DNA of 64,000 nucleotides from Eutreptiella sp. 'Long Island Sound 2002' (lineage: Eukaryota > Euglenozoa > Euglenophyceae > Eutreptiales > Eutreptiaceae): NCBI GenBank assembly GCA_964036045.1, contig OZ038381.1, positions 158,972,283-159,036,282 on the forward strand, given 5' to 3'. The translations under genes and the position numbers were made by a program. Shown here one piece after another: positions 10,018-20,779 of the stretch. How positions within the stretch are numbered: the first letter of the stretch is position 1; the number at the start of each line of letters is the position of its first letter. Under the pieces are notes generated by a model that was not told the DNA's origin, did not search any database, and saw nothing but the letters and a program-made list of their open reading frames with translations.

Positions 10018-13000
10018 CCCCCCCTCCCCCGTCCGAGTCAGCCCAGGGCCCATCCCTGCCACCCCCCGAGGGTGCCCCCCGAGGGAGAACGGTGCTGTGC
10101 TGTGAGGGACAGGCACCCTCCCCTGTCGTGCAGCCGGGCCACCCAGCCTCACCCGCGCTCTCCCTTCCCAGGGTTCGCGCCCCTGCCGCACCGCCATATC
10201 CCCCGCGCGTACTCGTGACCGTGCCGACGTGCGAAGGGACGAGCAGTGGCCTCCGTCTCGACGCGGGGGCCGCCGCGTGTGGGGGGCCCTAAGTGCTGCT
10301 AATGGCAGTCTATTGGTGCAGACGAGGAGTTGGACCCCGTGCCCCGTGCGACTGCCGTGGGGCTGGGCCCCAAAAGCCGAGAGGGGCAGGGCCCCGTGCG
10401 ATCACCGAGGGGCTGGGCCCCAGAAGCCGAGTGGGGCAGGGCCCCGTGTGACCGCCGTGGGGCTGGGCCCCAGAAGCCGAGTGGGGCAGGGCCCCGTGCG
10501 ATCACCGAGGGGCTGGGCCCCAGAAGCCGAGTGGGGCAGGGCCCCATGCGATCACCAGCGGCTGGGCCCCAGAAGCCGAGTGGGGCAGGGCCCCGTGCGA
10601 TCACCGAGGGGCTGGGCCCCAGAATTTGAGTGGGGCAGGGCCCCGTGCGAACGCCGAGGGGCTGGGCCCCAGAAGCCGAGAGGGGCAGGGCCCCGTGCGA
10701 CCGCCGTGGGGCTGGGCCCCAGAAGCCGAGTGGGGCAGGGACCCGTGCGACCGCCGAGGGGCTGGGCCCCAGAAGCCGAGTGGGGCAGGGCCCCACGGGA
10801 ACGCCGAGGGGCTGGGCCCCAGATACCGAGTGGCGCAGGGCCCCGTGCGAATGCCGAGGGGCTGGGCCCCAGAAGCCGAGAGGGGCAGGGCCCCGTGCGA
10901 CCGCCGAGGGGTTGGGCCCCAGAAGCCGAGTGGGGCAGGGCCCCGTGCGACCGCCGAGGGGCTGGGCCCCAGAAGCCGAGTGGGGCAGGGCCCCGTGCGA
11001 ACGGGGAGGGGCTGGGCCCCAGAATTCGAGTGGGGCAGGGCCCCGTGCGACCGCCGAGGGGCTGGGCCCCGAAAACCGAGAGGGGCAGGGCCCCGTGCGA
11101 CCGCCGTGGGGCTGGGCCCCAGAAGCCGAGTGGGGCAGGGCCCCGTGCGACCGCGGAGGGGCTGGGCCCCAGAACCCGAGTGGGGCAGGGCCCCACGGGA
11201 ACGCCGTGGGGCTGGGCCCCAGAAGCCGAGAGGGGCAAGGCCCAGTGCGAATGCCGAGGGGCTGTGCCCCAGAAGCCGAGAGGGGCAGGGCCCCGTGCGA
11301 CCGCCGAGGGGTTGGGCCCCAAAAAGCCGAGTGGGGAAGGGCCCCGTGCGACCGCCTTGGGGCTGGGCCCCAAAAGCCGAGAGGGGCAAGGCCCCGTGCG
11401 AATGCCGAGGGGCTGGGCCCCGGAAGCCGAGTGGGGCAGGGCCCCGTGCGACCGCCGAGGGGTTGGGCCCCAGAACCCGAGTGGGGCAGGGCCCCGTGCG
11501 ACCGCCTTGGGGCTGGGCCCCAGAAGCCGAGAGGGGCAGGGCCCCGTGCGACCGCCGAGGGGCTGGGCCCCGGAAGCCGAGTGGGGCAGGGCCCCGTGCG
11601 AACGCCTTGGGGCTGGGCCCCAGAAGCCGAGTGGGGCAGGGCCCCGTGCGACCGCCTAGGGGCTGGGCCCCAGAAGCCGTGTGGGGCAGGGCCCCATGCG
11701 ACCGCCGTGGGGCAGGGCCCCGTGCGACCGCCGAGGGGCTGGGCCCCAGAAGCCGAGTGGGGCAGGGCCCCGTGCGACCGCCGAGGGGCTGGGCCCTAGA
11801 AGCCAAGTGGGGCAGGGCCCCATGCGACCGCCGTGGGGCTGGGCCCCAGAACCCGAGTGGGGCAGGGCCCCGTGCGACCGCCGTGGGGCTGGGCCCCAGA
11901 ACCCGAGTGGGGCAGGGCCCCGTGCGACCGCCGTGGGGCTGGGCCCCAGAAGCCGAGAGGGGCAGGGCCCCGTGCGACCGCCGTGGATCTGGGCCCCAGA
12001 AGCCGAGTGGGGCAGGGCCCCGTGCGACCGCCGAGGGGCTAGGCCCCAGAAGCCGAGTGGGGCAGGGCCCCGTGGGAACGCCGAGGGGCTGGGCCCCAGA
12101 AGCCGAGTGGGGCAGGGCCCCGTGCGACCGCCGTGGGGCTGGGCTCCAGAAGCCGAGCGGGGCAGGGCCCCGTGCGAATGCCGAGGGGCTGGGCCCCAGA
12201 AGCCGAGTGGCGCAGGGCCCCATGCGACCGCCGTGGGGCAGGGCCCCATGCGACCGCCGTGGGGCAGGGCCCCGTGCGACCGCCGAGGGGCTGGGCCCCA
12301 GAAGCCAAGTGGGGCACGGCCCCATGCGACCGCCGTGGGGCTGGGCCCCAGAACCCGAGTGGGGCAGGGCCCCGTGCGACCGCCGTGGGGCTGGGCCCCA
12401 GAAGCCGAGAGGGGCAGGGCCCCGTGCGACCGCCGTGGATCTGGGCCCCAGAAGCCGAGTGGGGCAGGGCCCCGTGCGACCGCCGAGGGGCTGGGCCCCA
12501 GAAGCCGAGAGGGGCAGGGCCCCGTGCGAACGCCGTGGGGCTGGGCCCCAGAAGCCGAGAGGGGCAGGGCCCCGTGCGACCGCCGTGGATCTGGGCCCCA
12601 GAAGCCGAGAGGGGCAGGGCCCCGTGCGACCGCCGTGGATCTGGGCCCCAGAAGCCGAGTGGGGCAGGGCCCCGTGTGACCGCCTTGGGGCTGGGCCCCA
12701 GAAGCCGAGTGGGGCAGGGCCCCGTGCGAATGCCGAGGGGCTGGGCCCCAGAAGCCGAGTGGGGCAGGGCCCCATGCGACCGCCGTGGGGCTGGGCCCCA
12801 GAAGCCGAGTGGGGCAGGGCCCCGTGCGACCGCCGTGGGGCTGGGCCCCAGAAGCCGAGAGGGGCAGGGCCCCGTGCGACCGCCGAGGGGCTGGGCCCCA
12901 GAAGCAGTTCCAAGTGCGGTGCAGTGGTCCTCGGAGGCGGAGTGTGCTGTGACTACTCCGATGACTGCGCCGCTCCCGGGGGACCCAAATTTTTCTACCT

Positions 13001-13069
13001 AGACGGGTCCGTCGCATTTTTCAAGTCGGGAGAGTCCAACCCAACCCAACCCAACCCCCCCTCCCCCGT
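10018..13069. mobile_element. 3.04-kb segment splitting the hAT frame, flanked by a 15-bp direct repeat
   Basis: The 15-bp sequence CCCCCCCTCCCCCGT lies at 10018-10032 and again at 13055-13069. On the minus strand it reads ACGGGGGAGGGGGGG in the same codon phase in both places (HGGGG and DGGGG). The two hAT halves would join through one copy in frame. Between them lies a 50-bp satellite plus about 300 bp and 150 bp of edge sequence. GT just inside one repeat and AG inside the other allow GT-AG splicing. It could be an intron, an introner-like insertion, or a satellite-bearing insertion; I found no terminal inverted repeats. The repeat is low-complexity, so chance similarity is possible. Confidence 0.5.
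10355..12905. repeat. 50-bp GC-rich satellite, about 51 copies
   Basis: Near-perfect 50-bp period: GGGGCTGGGCCCCAGAAGCC, then GAGTGGGGCAGGGCCCCGTG, then CGACCGCCGA. Unit variants are single substitutions, with three short internal deletions near 11705, 12235 and 12258. Each unit contains GGGGC-TG-GGCCCC and GGGGCAGGGCCCC palindromic blocks. The unit has no stop in any frame of either strand, giving 770-890-codon overlapping ORFs on both strands; I treat these as repeat artefacts. Confidence 0.97.
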
Positions 13070-13249
13070 GGGGTCGCACCATGTCAGCAAGGCCGACAAA
13101 AATTTGTTCCTCTGGAGTGCGCACAAAAACTGCAAGTGGCTCACTCTTGGCCCCCCTTCGAGCGCCAGCATCCAACACAATTGCAACCTTCCTTGCCCTC
13201 AACACATGGTTCCTTGTTCGCCGACGACCTTGTCCGACGATCAAGGCGA
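13070..13249 (-). CDS. hAT transposase-derived protein, upstream exon fragment
   Basis: The minus strand reads VAIVLDAGARRGAKSEPLAV, then FVRTPEEQIFVGLADM, ending at VRPHGGGG at the 15-bp direct repeat. This fits the start of the hAT/DUF659 RNase H-like core, where a first Asp on a beta strand precedes the fl.t..g.iF strand. The next expected part (a helix before the second Asp) is what begins the 8477-10012 exon. Upstream the frame runs at about 13243 into the 84/85-bp array and stops making sense, so the N-terminus (usually a BED zinc finger) is not visible. Confidence 0.5.
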
Positions 13250-13700
13250 AGCGGGGGGCAAAATCAGAAGTGGCCCACTTGTGGGCAAGGTGGCTACGTA
13301 ACCCCTGCCGCCTTGGGGATCCCCTCCGCTTCAGAGCGGGGGGCAAAATCAGAAGTGGCCCACTTTGTGGGCAAGGTGGCTACATAAACCCTGCCGCCTC
13401 GGGGATCCCCTCCGCTTCAGAGCGGGGGGCAGAATCAGAAGTGGCCTACTTGTGGGGAAGGTGGCTACATCACCCCTGCCGCCTCGGGGATCCCCTCCGC
13501 TTCAGAGCGGGGGGCAGAATCACAAGTGGCTCACTTGTGGGCAAGGTGGCTACATAACCCCTGCCGCCTGGGGGGTCCCCACCGCTTCAGAGCGGGGGGC
13601 AGAATCAGAAGTGGCCCACTTGTGGGCAAGGTGGCTATGTAACCCATGCCGCCTCGGGGATCCCCTCCGCTTCAGAGCGGGGGGCAGAATCAGAAGTGGC
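13243..13700. repeat. 84/85-bp tandem repeat, second array, about 5.5 copies
   Basis: Same unit as at 6148-7062 (CTTCAGAGCG at about 13327, 13412, 13498, 13585 and 13669). The two arrays bracket the hAT-derived gene. The first partial unit abuts hAT coding sequence directly. Confidence 0.95.
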
Positions 13701-13914
13701 GCCCAAAAAAGGGCGGAATTGCTACGTAACTCCTGCTTTCTCGGCGATCCCCAAAAAGGGGGGATAGACATGGCCCACGTTGGGCCGGGGCAAAAAGGTC
13801 TCGAGGGGCTGTCCTTAAGGGGGGTCCTTAACAAAAAAAATCTCGTCCCTTAAGGACCCCCCTGGCCACAGGTGGGCACATCGCATACATGCATGCATTT
13901 TCAGTAAAATTGGT
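13701..13914. repeat. dispersed repeat copy (CCTTAAGG family)
   Basis: A diverged copy of the 5341-5563 segment: lead-in CTCCTGCTTTCTCGGCGATCC, A-run with CTCGTCCCTTAAGGAC at about 13832-13858, then GTGGGCACATCGCATAC...CATTTTCAGTAAAATT at 13873-13912. So the array-plus-flank combination is present twice in the window. Confidence 0.55.
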
Positions 13915-14145
13915 AATTGCTTCTTTGCGGTAAGGTCGTGTAATTTTTTTATTTTGCGGTAAACGCGTGTAGGAAAAAATCGTCACATTGTGTAATTTTG
14001 TTTTTGCAGTAAGTCGTGTAATTTTTTTTTTTTGCGGTAAAGGCGTGTAACAAAAAAATCGTCACGTCGTGCAATTTTTTTTTGCGGTAATGCATGTGAC
14101 CGGCTTACACGACTTACCGCAAAAAAAAATTACACGAATTACAAC
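13915..14145. repeat. AT-rich direct and inverted repeats
   Basis: Repeats of TTTTTGCGGTAA, GTCGTGTAATTTTTTT and AAAAATCGTCAC appear two to three times in direct order. They are followed by an inverted copy TTACACGACTTACCGC with an A-run and TTACACGA at about 14105-14145. The whole could fold back on itself like the end of a foldback or TIR transposon. No coding sequence. Confidence 0.55.
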
Positions 14146-15272
14146 ATACAACGTCTGGGGGGTACCTCTGCGGCGGTCATTTGCCAGCCGCCGTGACTGC
14201 CATCACTCCGCTGCATCATTCCAAGGAAAGCGCCGCCATGTCGAAGGGACGTCAAGCAGAAAAGGCGTGAGGTGAGGAACGGCGGGAAGTCAGCGCCAAA
14301 CAGCCGGTCAGAAAACCACCGGGTGGTGGTCGCCACGCCGTTCGGCGCTCCGGCGCAGCGAAGCGCAAGAACACCCCCGCGTGAGCTACAGTCTGCCGTC
14401 CCAGCCCCACAGGCAGATGGGGGGGAGGGACGGGCATACCGGTGTGGCTGACTCGACCCCGGGCATTTGCCGAGTGTGACGTTGCAGACCTCTTGGCGCA
14501 CTCTGATGGTCGATGCAATGATCTCGGCCTTGACCTGCACGGGACGCAAACACGAGGCATCGCCAGGTCAGAGGGGGGTGGGGGGGCAGGGTGGGGGTGC
14601 ACTGCGGCCTTCGCCTGTGTACTCGGCACAGGGCACGGGGGAGAATGCGTTCCAAAAATCCTCGCAATGCACCACGGCGAGGGTCATGGGGAAGGGGCGC
14701 GTGCGGCGGTCGGGGTGCCATGTGCATCATGGCCCCTGTGACTCTCCTGCACATGTCTCTTTCAACGCCTCCCAAAAGGCGTGCTCTACGCCGGCGGGTG
14801 GCGCACTCGTCCGCAGACAGGGCCAGGCCATTGCTCGGAGCCCCCCCCCCCCCCCCCTGGGGGGAGGGGGGTCATTTGGGGCCCTGGCAAACCATAGCCG
14901 ACCCACCCGCCGAAATCAGATGAACATTCGTCAGCAACAAGAGGCAATCCATTAAAGAAGCCGAATTTGGGTACACAATCCTGTTTTTGGCCTCGAGCCC
15001 CCCCCCCCCCCCCCTGGCGGTCGGGGGGTTTTGGCCTGGACACGGCAACAACAGCCCTAGTCAACGCAGCACGTGATGCTGCAGAGCAGGCGACGGTATG
15101 CGGCGGCTGCCGCATCCCTGTGACCTCTTCCTCGTTGTCGGCGGTTTGCTGTTGCTGTTCCGCATTTTCTGTCGTGGCTGCCTCCCTCTGTTTGGGTGAC
15201 CACGTCGTCCGGCACTCCCAGAGGGATGGCCACTCCCCGCACCCACAGCCCCTCGCGCACACCGCCTCTGCG
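14146..15272. other. GC-rich region with two C17 runs, no gene recognised
   Basis: Contains C17 runs at 14841-14857 and 14998-15014. Several 100-160-codon minus-strand frames overlap here, Pro/Arg-rich and without domains. A piece reading VAIPLGVPDDVV at about 15190-15230 could be a small exon of the candidate gene to its right, but I cannot support it further. Confidence 0.35.
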
Positions 15273-15518
15273 GCTTAAGATACCGCAAACACATGCTCAA
15301 GTATCGTTGAGTCGCCACACGTGCGGTCCTGCAGGCTCTCGATCTGTTTTGTTGCGTTCTGCCTTGAAGCACTGGTCCAAGACGTGTCCAACGCCCCCGA
15401 CGCCAGGGTTAAGGCAGCGTCTGGATCGGGAGCCCCGTTGTGCATCAAAAGGCTGAGCAGCTCCGTCACGTACCTCCCCACATTGATTTCCGTGGTGTCG
15501 AGCACCAGCGTGTCCTAA
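15273..15518 (-). CDS. candidate exon, unknown protein
   Basis: A minus-strand frame follows a good 3' splice site (GGCTTGCCCTTAG, exon starting at about 15518). It encodes DTLVLDTTEINVGRYVTELL and a further ~60 residues, balanced in composition, ending ILEHVFAVS. A possible GT donor (GCG/GTATCT) lies just before the stop. No family recognised. It may belong with the exons at 16.5-17.2 kb, which are on the same strand and upstream in transcription. Confidence 0.3.
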
Positions 15519-16525
15519 GGGCAAGCCACGCGAGTGCGGATGACGCTGTGCGTGCGGCACGGCACGCGTGCGGTCACCGTGAGGCTGCACCGGGGAGCCG
15601 CATGCCGCAGGCATACGTGTGTGGAGGCACACACGACCATGAGGGAACAGCAGTGGAGCGTTCTTGCGTGCAAGCGCCCAGGAGGAGCGATGATGGGCGG
15701 TTCCGTGTAGTGCTGTACCCCAACACTCGCAGCACGCAGATGGGGGGGGGGTCCCTGGAGGACGTTGAAAATTGAAAATTGAAAATTGAAAAATGAAAGT
15801 TGGGACGTATGCACCTCCAGAGAGGTGGGGGCACAGATCTCTCCAGGGGGTCCAAGGCAATGACCAGCTAAGCGGATTCTCAGTGAGCCAAGGTCAATGG
15901 CATCGGTGGAGAATTCACACACGGCGATCACATGGGAAAGGATGCCAGCCTCAGGCGGTACCATGAAGCAAGTGACTCTCCCAAATTTCACCCCACCCCT
16001 CCAAAATACACAGCCTTTTCCTTTTCGCAGATGAGGCCCCACCCTCAGCGACACCACCCCCTGAGGGAAGTGCTGTCCGGCTTTTCGACATAATTTGTCG
16101 GGCCTTTTGTAAGGACCACACATGCCTGTGATCCACCAACAAACACATCCCACAGATCAGTCCCAGTCTTCACAAGGTTGTTTCACAGGTTAAACCATTT
16201 TGGGTATGCACTTTTGCAACTTCAAAACGGTTGTACTGAGATGCAGTTGTGCCTACCAGTCCCTTGAGAAGTTGCGGTTTGCCCTTGGCAGTTGAGCATT
16301 TCTTGGCAGGTGGCGTATGACATAGCAAGCAATCCCAAGGAGGGGAAAAGCGGGGAGCAGCCAGTGCTCCAGTCAGCTGTCAGCTGTCAAAGGACTGTGC
16401 AGTAGCTCAGCACACTTCGTACTCCCATACGTGTGTTTTTTGACGCGTTTGTGCACATCTTCGTGGGTCTGAGTGGTTCAATGGGGTGCACTCACGCATG
16501 GGCCACCTGCCACGTGGTCATTGCA
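15519..16525. other. no gene seen; short GAAAATT repeat
   Basis: A minor tandem TTGAAAATTGAAAA run at 15763-15798. The rest is mixed sequence with overlapping minus-strand frames but no motif I can name. Confidence 0.4.
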
Positions 16526-17218
16526 TTATTTTGTCATGTACAGGACGAGAGTTAATTGGAATGAGTGCACATCGTTTGGCTCGTCTATCAGTTTCAACGT
16601 ACCATACAGACCGGGGGCATAAAGGGTAAGTGACTGTACCATACCCGATGTACGAAGTTGTTCAAGTTTTGGAGGAAAATTTGTCGCAGTTGTTTGGCCA
16701 CAGCGGCAGAAAATCAAGGGTCTGTGTGTCTGTGTGGCGACCAGGTACAAGGAGGGATGGGGGGAGGAGGGCAGAGGGAGACAGGTATACAATGTGCCCT
16801 GGACAGCAAGCCACACATTTTTGACCAGTTTCGCCTTTTCGGATTTCTTGTTGTCCCCTTTGGGAGCCAGCAAATGCACCGGTGTAGTGGCCACTCCCGG
16901 CAACCGACAGAACCCGTCCGTAATCAGGAACACGTTCATCCGCTGGATCGTGGTGACAGCCTGCGCCGCCCGCCACACGGCGCGGTTGTACGCCCCCAAA
17001 GCCGCGAAGATGATGGGGTACTCCACGAAGTCCTGCTCCGCAAGCGACTGAATGGCAGCAAATTCCGGCGTTTCGTTCGCTCCGGGCCCTGCGTTGTAGA
17101 CTGCCCGACTGCCATTAATGCTGAACACACGGACCTTGGGCACAATCCGTGGGTCCACATAGTACAGTCCCTGCCGATGGATGCAGGGACATGAACGTAC
17201 ATCATTCGGCACTGCAAA
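16526..17218 (-). CDS. unidentified protein, one or two exons
   Basis: Minus-strand frame from just right of the (ACCAC)n array to a stop at 16526. The core has normal protein composition: GLYYVDPRIVPKVRVFSING, then ETPEFAAIQSLAEQDFVEYP, then a segment ending MNVFLITDGFCRLPGVATTP and a lysine-rich KKSEKAKLVKNVW. After that a pyrimidine-rich stretch (about 16720-16820 on the plus strand) interrupts it. GT at NV|W and CAG near 16725 would allow a short intron. The upstream end is lost in the pentanucleotide array. No domain recognised; confident only that it looks coding. Confidence 0.35.
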   Translation of the reverse strand, partial: FAVPNDVRSCPCIHRQGLYYVDPRIVPKVRVFSINGSRAVYNAGPGANETPEFAAIQSLAEQDFVEYPIIFAALGAYNRAVWRAAQAVTTIQRMNVFLITDGFCRLPGVATTPVHLLAPKGDNKKSEKAKLVKNVWLAVQGTLYTCLPLPSSPHPSLYLVATQTHRPLIFCRCGQTTATNFPPKLEQLRTSGMVQSLTLYAPGLYGTLKLIDEPNDVHSFQLTLVLYMTK

Positions 17219-17221
17219 CGG

Positions 17222-17355
17222 CACCACACCACACCACACCACACCACACCACACCACACCACACCACACCACACCACACCACACCACACCACACCACACC
17301 ACACCACACCACACCACACCACACCACACCACACCACACCACACCACACCACACC
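17222..17355. repeat. (ACCAC)n pentanucleotide array, ~27 copies
   Basis: Perfect ACCAC repeat. It abuts the 5' end of the LINE-like copy that starts at 17358. Confidence 0.99.
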
Positions 17356-17357
17356 GC

Positions 17358-19100
17358 GAGCAGCCCAGCCAGGACCTCCCCAGCGACACCCGCCTGCACC
17401 AGCTGATGGTGAGCCTCATGCACATCCAGGTGCAGGTAGAGCCTTCCCTGCATGCGTGCTTACAGGAGCCTAGCACCTGCAGGTCACCACGCTCCCGCAG
17501 CTACAAGCCACGGGCACGGAGGGCCCAACCATGGTGTGACGACCGCCATTGGGAGTGGGTGTTCCAAGCACAGCATGCGGTGCTAACCATCACACCCGCC
17601 CAACCGCCGGAACCATGCCACGGTGTACCCCCACCGGACCCCAACAGCAGCTCCCATGTACCTGCAGCACCGTACGGAGTCGAGGGTATGGTCCCATGAG
17701 CTACCACTGCTGGCCACGATCACCAGAGCCATAGTAGCAACCGGTGCTGGCACCACCCCGGCGGGGATGGCGATGGCTCTTGCGTATGAGCATGCGCCGG
17801 GGCGGTACAAAACTGTAGTGGCCTCGGAGGTGGGGACCTCCCACGAGGGAGAGGCCCTAACCTTGTTGCTCTGCGCTGGCAGCTGGTGTCGCAACAAGGG
17901 ATCTACTGGGTGGTGCCGGACTCAGAGTCGGCGTTAGGCGCCCTGCGTACATACCACGAGGGCGAAGCTGCGAACATTGTGGTGACGGGATGCACCACCT
18001 GTATGCGCGGACCCTTGGTCACAACAAAGCGCCTGGCCCCCAAGGCTATGATCAATATCGTGGTCACGCCCTTCGGATAGATAACTGCCATCAATGTGCG
18101 GGTTGCTGTGGCTAGGGAGGAACCATTGGCGGATCTCACTTGGACGCTTCTTGCCCCTCTGCTTGCATGCCCCTAGTGAAGTACCGGGGTCACTGCCAAT
18201 TGGCCCCCACCAACTTGCAAGAGCGGTTGCAGGAGCAGGCGGTGAGGGTGCACTACGAGCACCGATGGGGACCGAACTACCGGCCGGGCCTCAGCCTGCA
18301 CTTGGACTGGTTCACCACTGACCAGCAACGGCACCTAGTGGCCCATCAAATGCGCAACCTCCCCACCATGATGGTGTTGGTGGAGCGGTCCGCTCACCGC
18401 AACGTATGGCTAAGCACACACTGCCTAATGTGCAACAGCAACTTGCACCTGGTCCACCACTTACGGGAATGCCCATTGCAGTCTCATGAATGGCGCCCAG
18501 CATGGCAGCGCGTGTACATACGGCTAACCACCTATGTAGGACCGCAAGCATGGCACGTGCGAAGCCAACAATGGCATTCCGTAGTCCCTGAGCAGCGGTC
18601 GGCAGCAATCATGACGCTGTCCCTATAGGCGGTGCACATGAGATTGGTGGGACCACACAATATGGGGACAGAGTTCGTCCGGTAGGTGGTGTTGGAGCCA
18701 CAGAAGGTGTGGCTTGCCCCCTCCAGGGCTCGAGAGGGCCTCATTGAAGCCCGCTCGGGGCAAGGGGGCACTATGGTGTGGGTGCTGCAAGAACTTCAAT
18801 TGCACTAGGAGGTGGAGCGGGAGGGAGTCCCAAGGACAGCCTTGAACTAAGGTGGCCGTACGCGGGGACGACTCCTGCCCCATCATAGGTGCGCAACACA
18901 CCGCACAAAGCATGCGCTCAAACACACATCCCTCCCGTTTCGCATTACCCGTATGCAAGTGCTCCTGCGTGTTGGCACGGTGCTGCACACTGGGCCCTTG
19001 CGTAGACCTGTGCCCAGGGCTGACATCGGGTGCCGAGGGCGCGGGGGCCATGGCCCATAACTCGTAGGCATGCACCGGGGCGTATCGGGCCTTGAAATTG
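17358..19100 (+). pseudogene. LINE 3' part (RNase H, zinc knuckle), copy A, 5'-truncated
   Basis: Aligned by eye with 24255-26040; the similarity begins at GAGCAGCC (17358), directly after the pentanucleotide array. Frames are broken. Visible pieces: IVATGAGTT (first RNase H Asp lost), HEGEALTLLLCAG (Glu of the active site), YWVVPDSESALGAL (third Asp) and then the C-terminal CX2C-x8-HX4C knuckle in CLMCNSNLHLVHHLRECP at about 18415-18475. This order is typical of the end of an ORF2 of RNase H-bearing LINEs. RT is absent. Non-functional relic. Confidence 0.6.
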
Positions 19101-19165
19101 GAGCGTGGGGGTCAGGGGGGGGGCACTGACGGACGTGCCGGCCTCAGCCTCGGAGTCCCAGTGGC

Positions 19166-19438
19166 CCACCACACCACACCACACCACACCACACCACACC
19201 ACACCACACCACACCACACCACACCACACCACACCACACCACACCACACCACACCACACCACACCACACCACACCACACCACACCACACCACACCACACC
19301 ACACCACACCACACCACACCACACCACACCACACCACACCACACCACACCACACCACACCACACCACACCACACCACACCACACCACACCACACCACACC
19401 ACACCACACCACACCACACCACACCACACCACACCACC
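19166..19438. repeat. (ACCAC)n pentanucleotide array, ~54 copies
   Basis: Perfect ACCAC repeat about 60-100 bp past the 3' end of LINE copy A. It yields the long Cys-Gly-Val-Val-Trp and His-Thr-Thr-Pro frames on both strands, which are not genes. Confidence 0.99.
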
Positions 19439-20560
19439 GCTGTAGGTGCCCCCAAAGCACCGCATAGGTTGCGAATAGGCGCAAACCGTCCTATATGTAC
19501 AACGGCTCCCTGCGAGGTGGACATGTCCACACCTTGCGGACCGCTTTGTGGTCGGAGGGAGCAATGGGCGTATAGCCTAGGCCCACTTTGCGGGTGAGGA
19601 GCACGGCTACCTCATGTTTCAAACCCACTGCTAGGCAGTGGCCACGTGTACTTCGCCTGTGCAGCCTAGGAACCATCGCCCCCCCCCCCCCCCCCGGCTT
19701 GGGCAGCTGCCGGCGGTGGTCCACTGCGTCCACCACACGGTTGTGTGCCCGGTTGTCGTGTTTGGAAGCAATGGTTCCCCCCTTGGAGGTAGCATGGCTG
19801 CTAGCTGCGTCTCATCTGCGGGGATGTCCAGGTGGGGGTCCACGATCAGGGGTTCGTCGCTTGGACAATGTTCTAGAGTCCCGCGGGGAGCGGGGGGCTC
19901 CAGCGGTCCGTCCATCGCCGGCCTCTGCCCTAGGACAGTGGTCCATATTCGGAGCCTCGGCGAGGATGGGCGTGCGCAGCAGGTCAGGTCCCGCCGTATC
20001 ATTGCCCTTGGTGAGATGTGCTTTGCCGTGCCCAAATCGCTGCACACTAGAGTAGGGGTCATTGTGTCGCCATTCCCCGAGTCCTCGTCGCCACTTTAGT
20101 GGCCATGGCGGATGCCCATCACAACGATGAGCACTGGGTCAATCCTTCATTTCAGAGGGACTGCGGGGCTGACAATCACTCCCGGTATGATTGCCTGGGC
20201 CGCCTGGGAGGAGCCCACGAGTACCCTAGGCCGCAGTGCTCCATTACCGCCAACACCCAAGGGGCTCAAGCGATTCGGGATGCAGAGGGCCCCTCGTGGT
20301 GTGTGCATGCCCCACAACTGCAACCAACCAAGCCGGACCCCTCAAAGCTCCGGAGTGCCCCCGTCCAAGCTTTGAAGGAGTGGCTCTATCTGCGACACAC
20401 CAACGACAGGCCGGCGGGTATCTAGAGCCTGCTCTAGGTGTTTGGGGGCCCTTTGGGATGGCCTGGCCGCCCAGCATGCGGCGGTAGATACAACTAGGGA
20501 CACCCTCTTGTGGGACCAAGGTGACGGAAATGCTGTTCTCCTGGAGGTCCTCACGTCTTA
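19439..20560. other. GC-rich region, C17 run, no gene recognised
   Basis: A C17 run at 19679-19695. Overlapping frames on both strands without recognisable motifs. A minus-strand piece, HEVAVLLTRKVGLGYTPIAP, has protein-like composition but no assignment. Confidence 0.35.
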
Positions 20561-20779
20561 AGCACTGCCTTGTCTAAGCACATGAGCCCGTGTTACCGTC
20601 GTTTTGGTGGAGTTTTCTGACCACGGTTTTTATGGTCAGAAATGGAACATTGCGCAATTGTGCTTCGCTTGTAGAGGGAAAGGGGGGCTGCATCATGCTT
20701 TTGGTACTTCCTCCTGCTCATACCACCATCCTGCTTCTAATTGCAACCCAATGCTGTCTGTTTTGATGTGATTTTCAGC

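Noticed and set aside
13030-13056. Telomere-like (CCCAA)n at the edge of the 3-kb hAT insertion
   Set aside because: Only about four units, in the middle of other sequence; too short to call an interstitial telomere.
10229-13301. Overlapping ORFs of 450-890 codons on both strands
   Set aside because: Produced by the 50-bp satellite, which lacks stops in six frames. The same sequence cannot plausibly encode all of them.
17222-19445. His-Thr-Thr-Pro and Cys-Gly-Val-Val-Trp repeat proteins
   Set aside because: Direct translations of the (ACCAC)n microsatellite.
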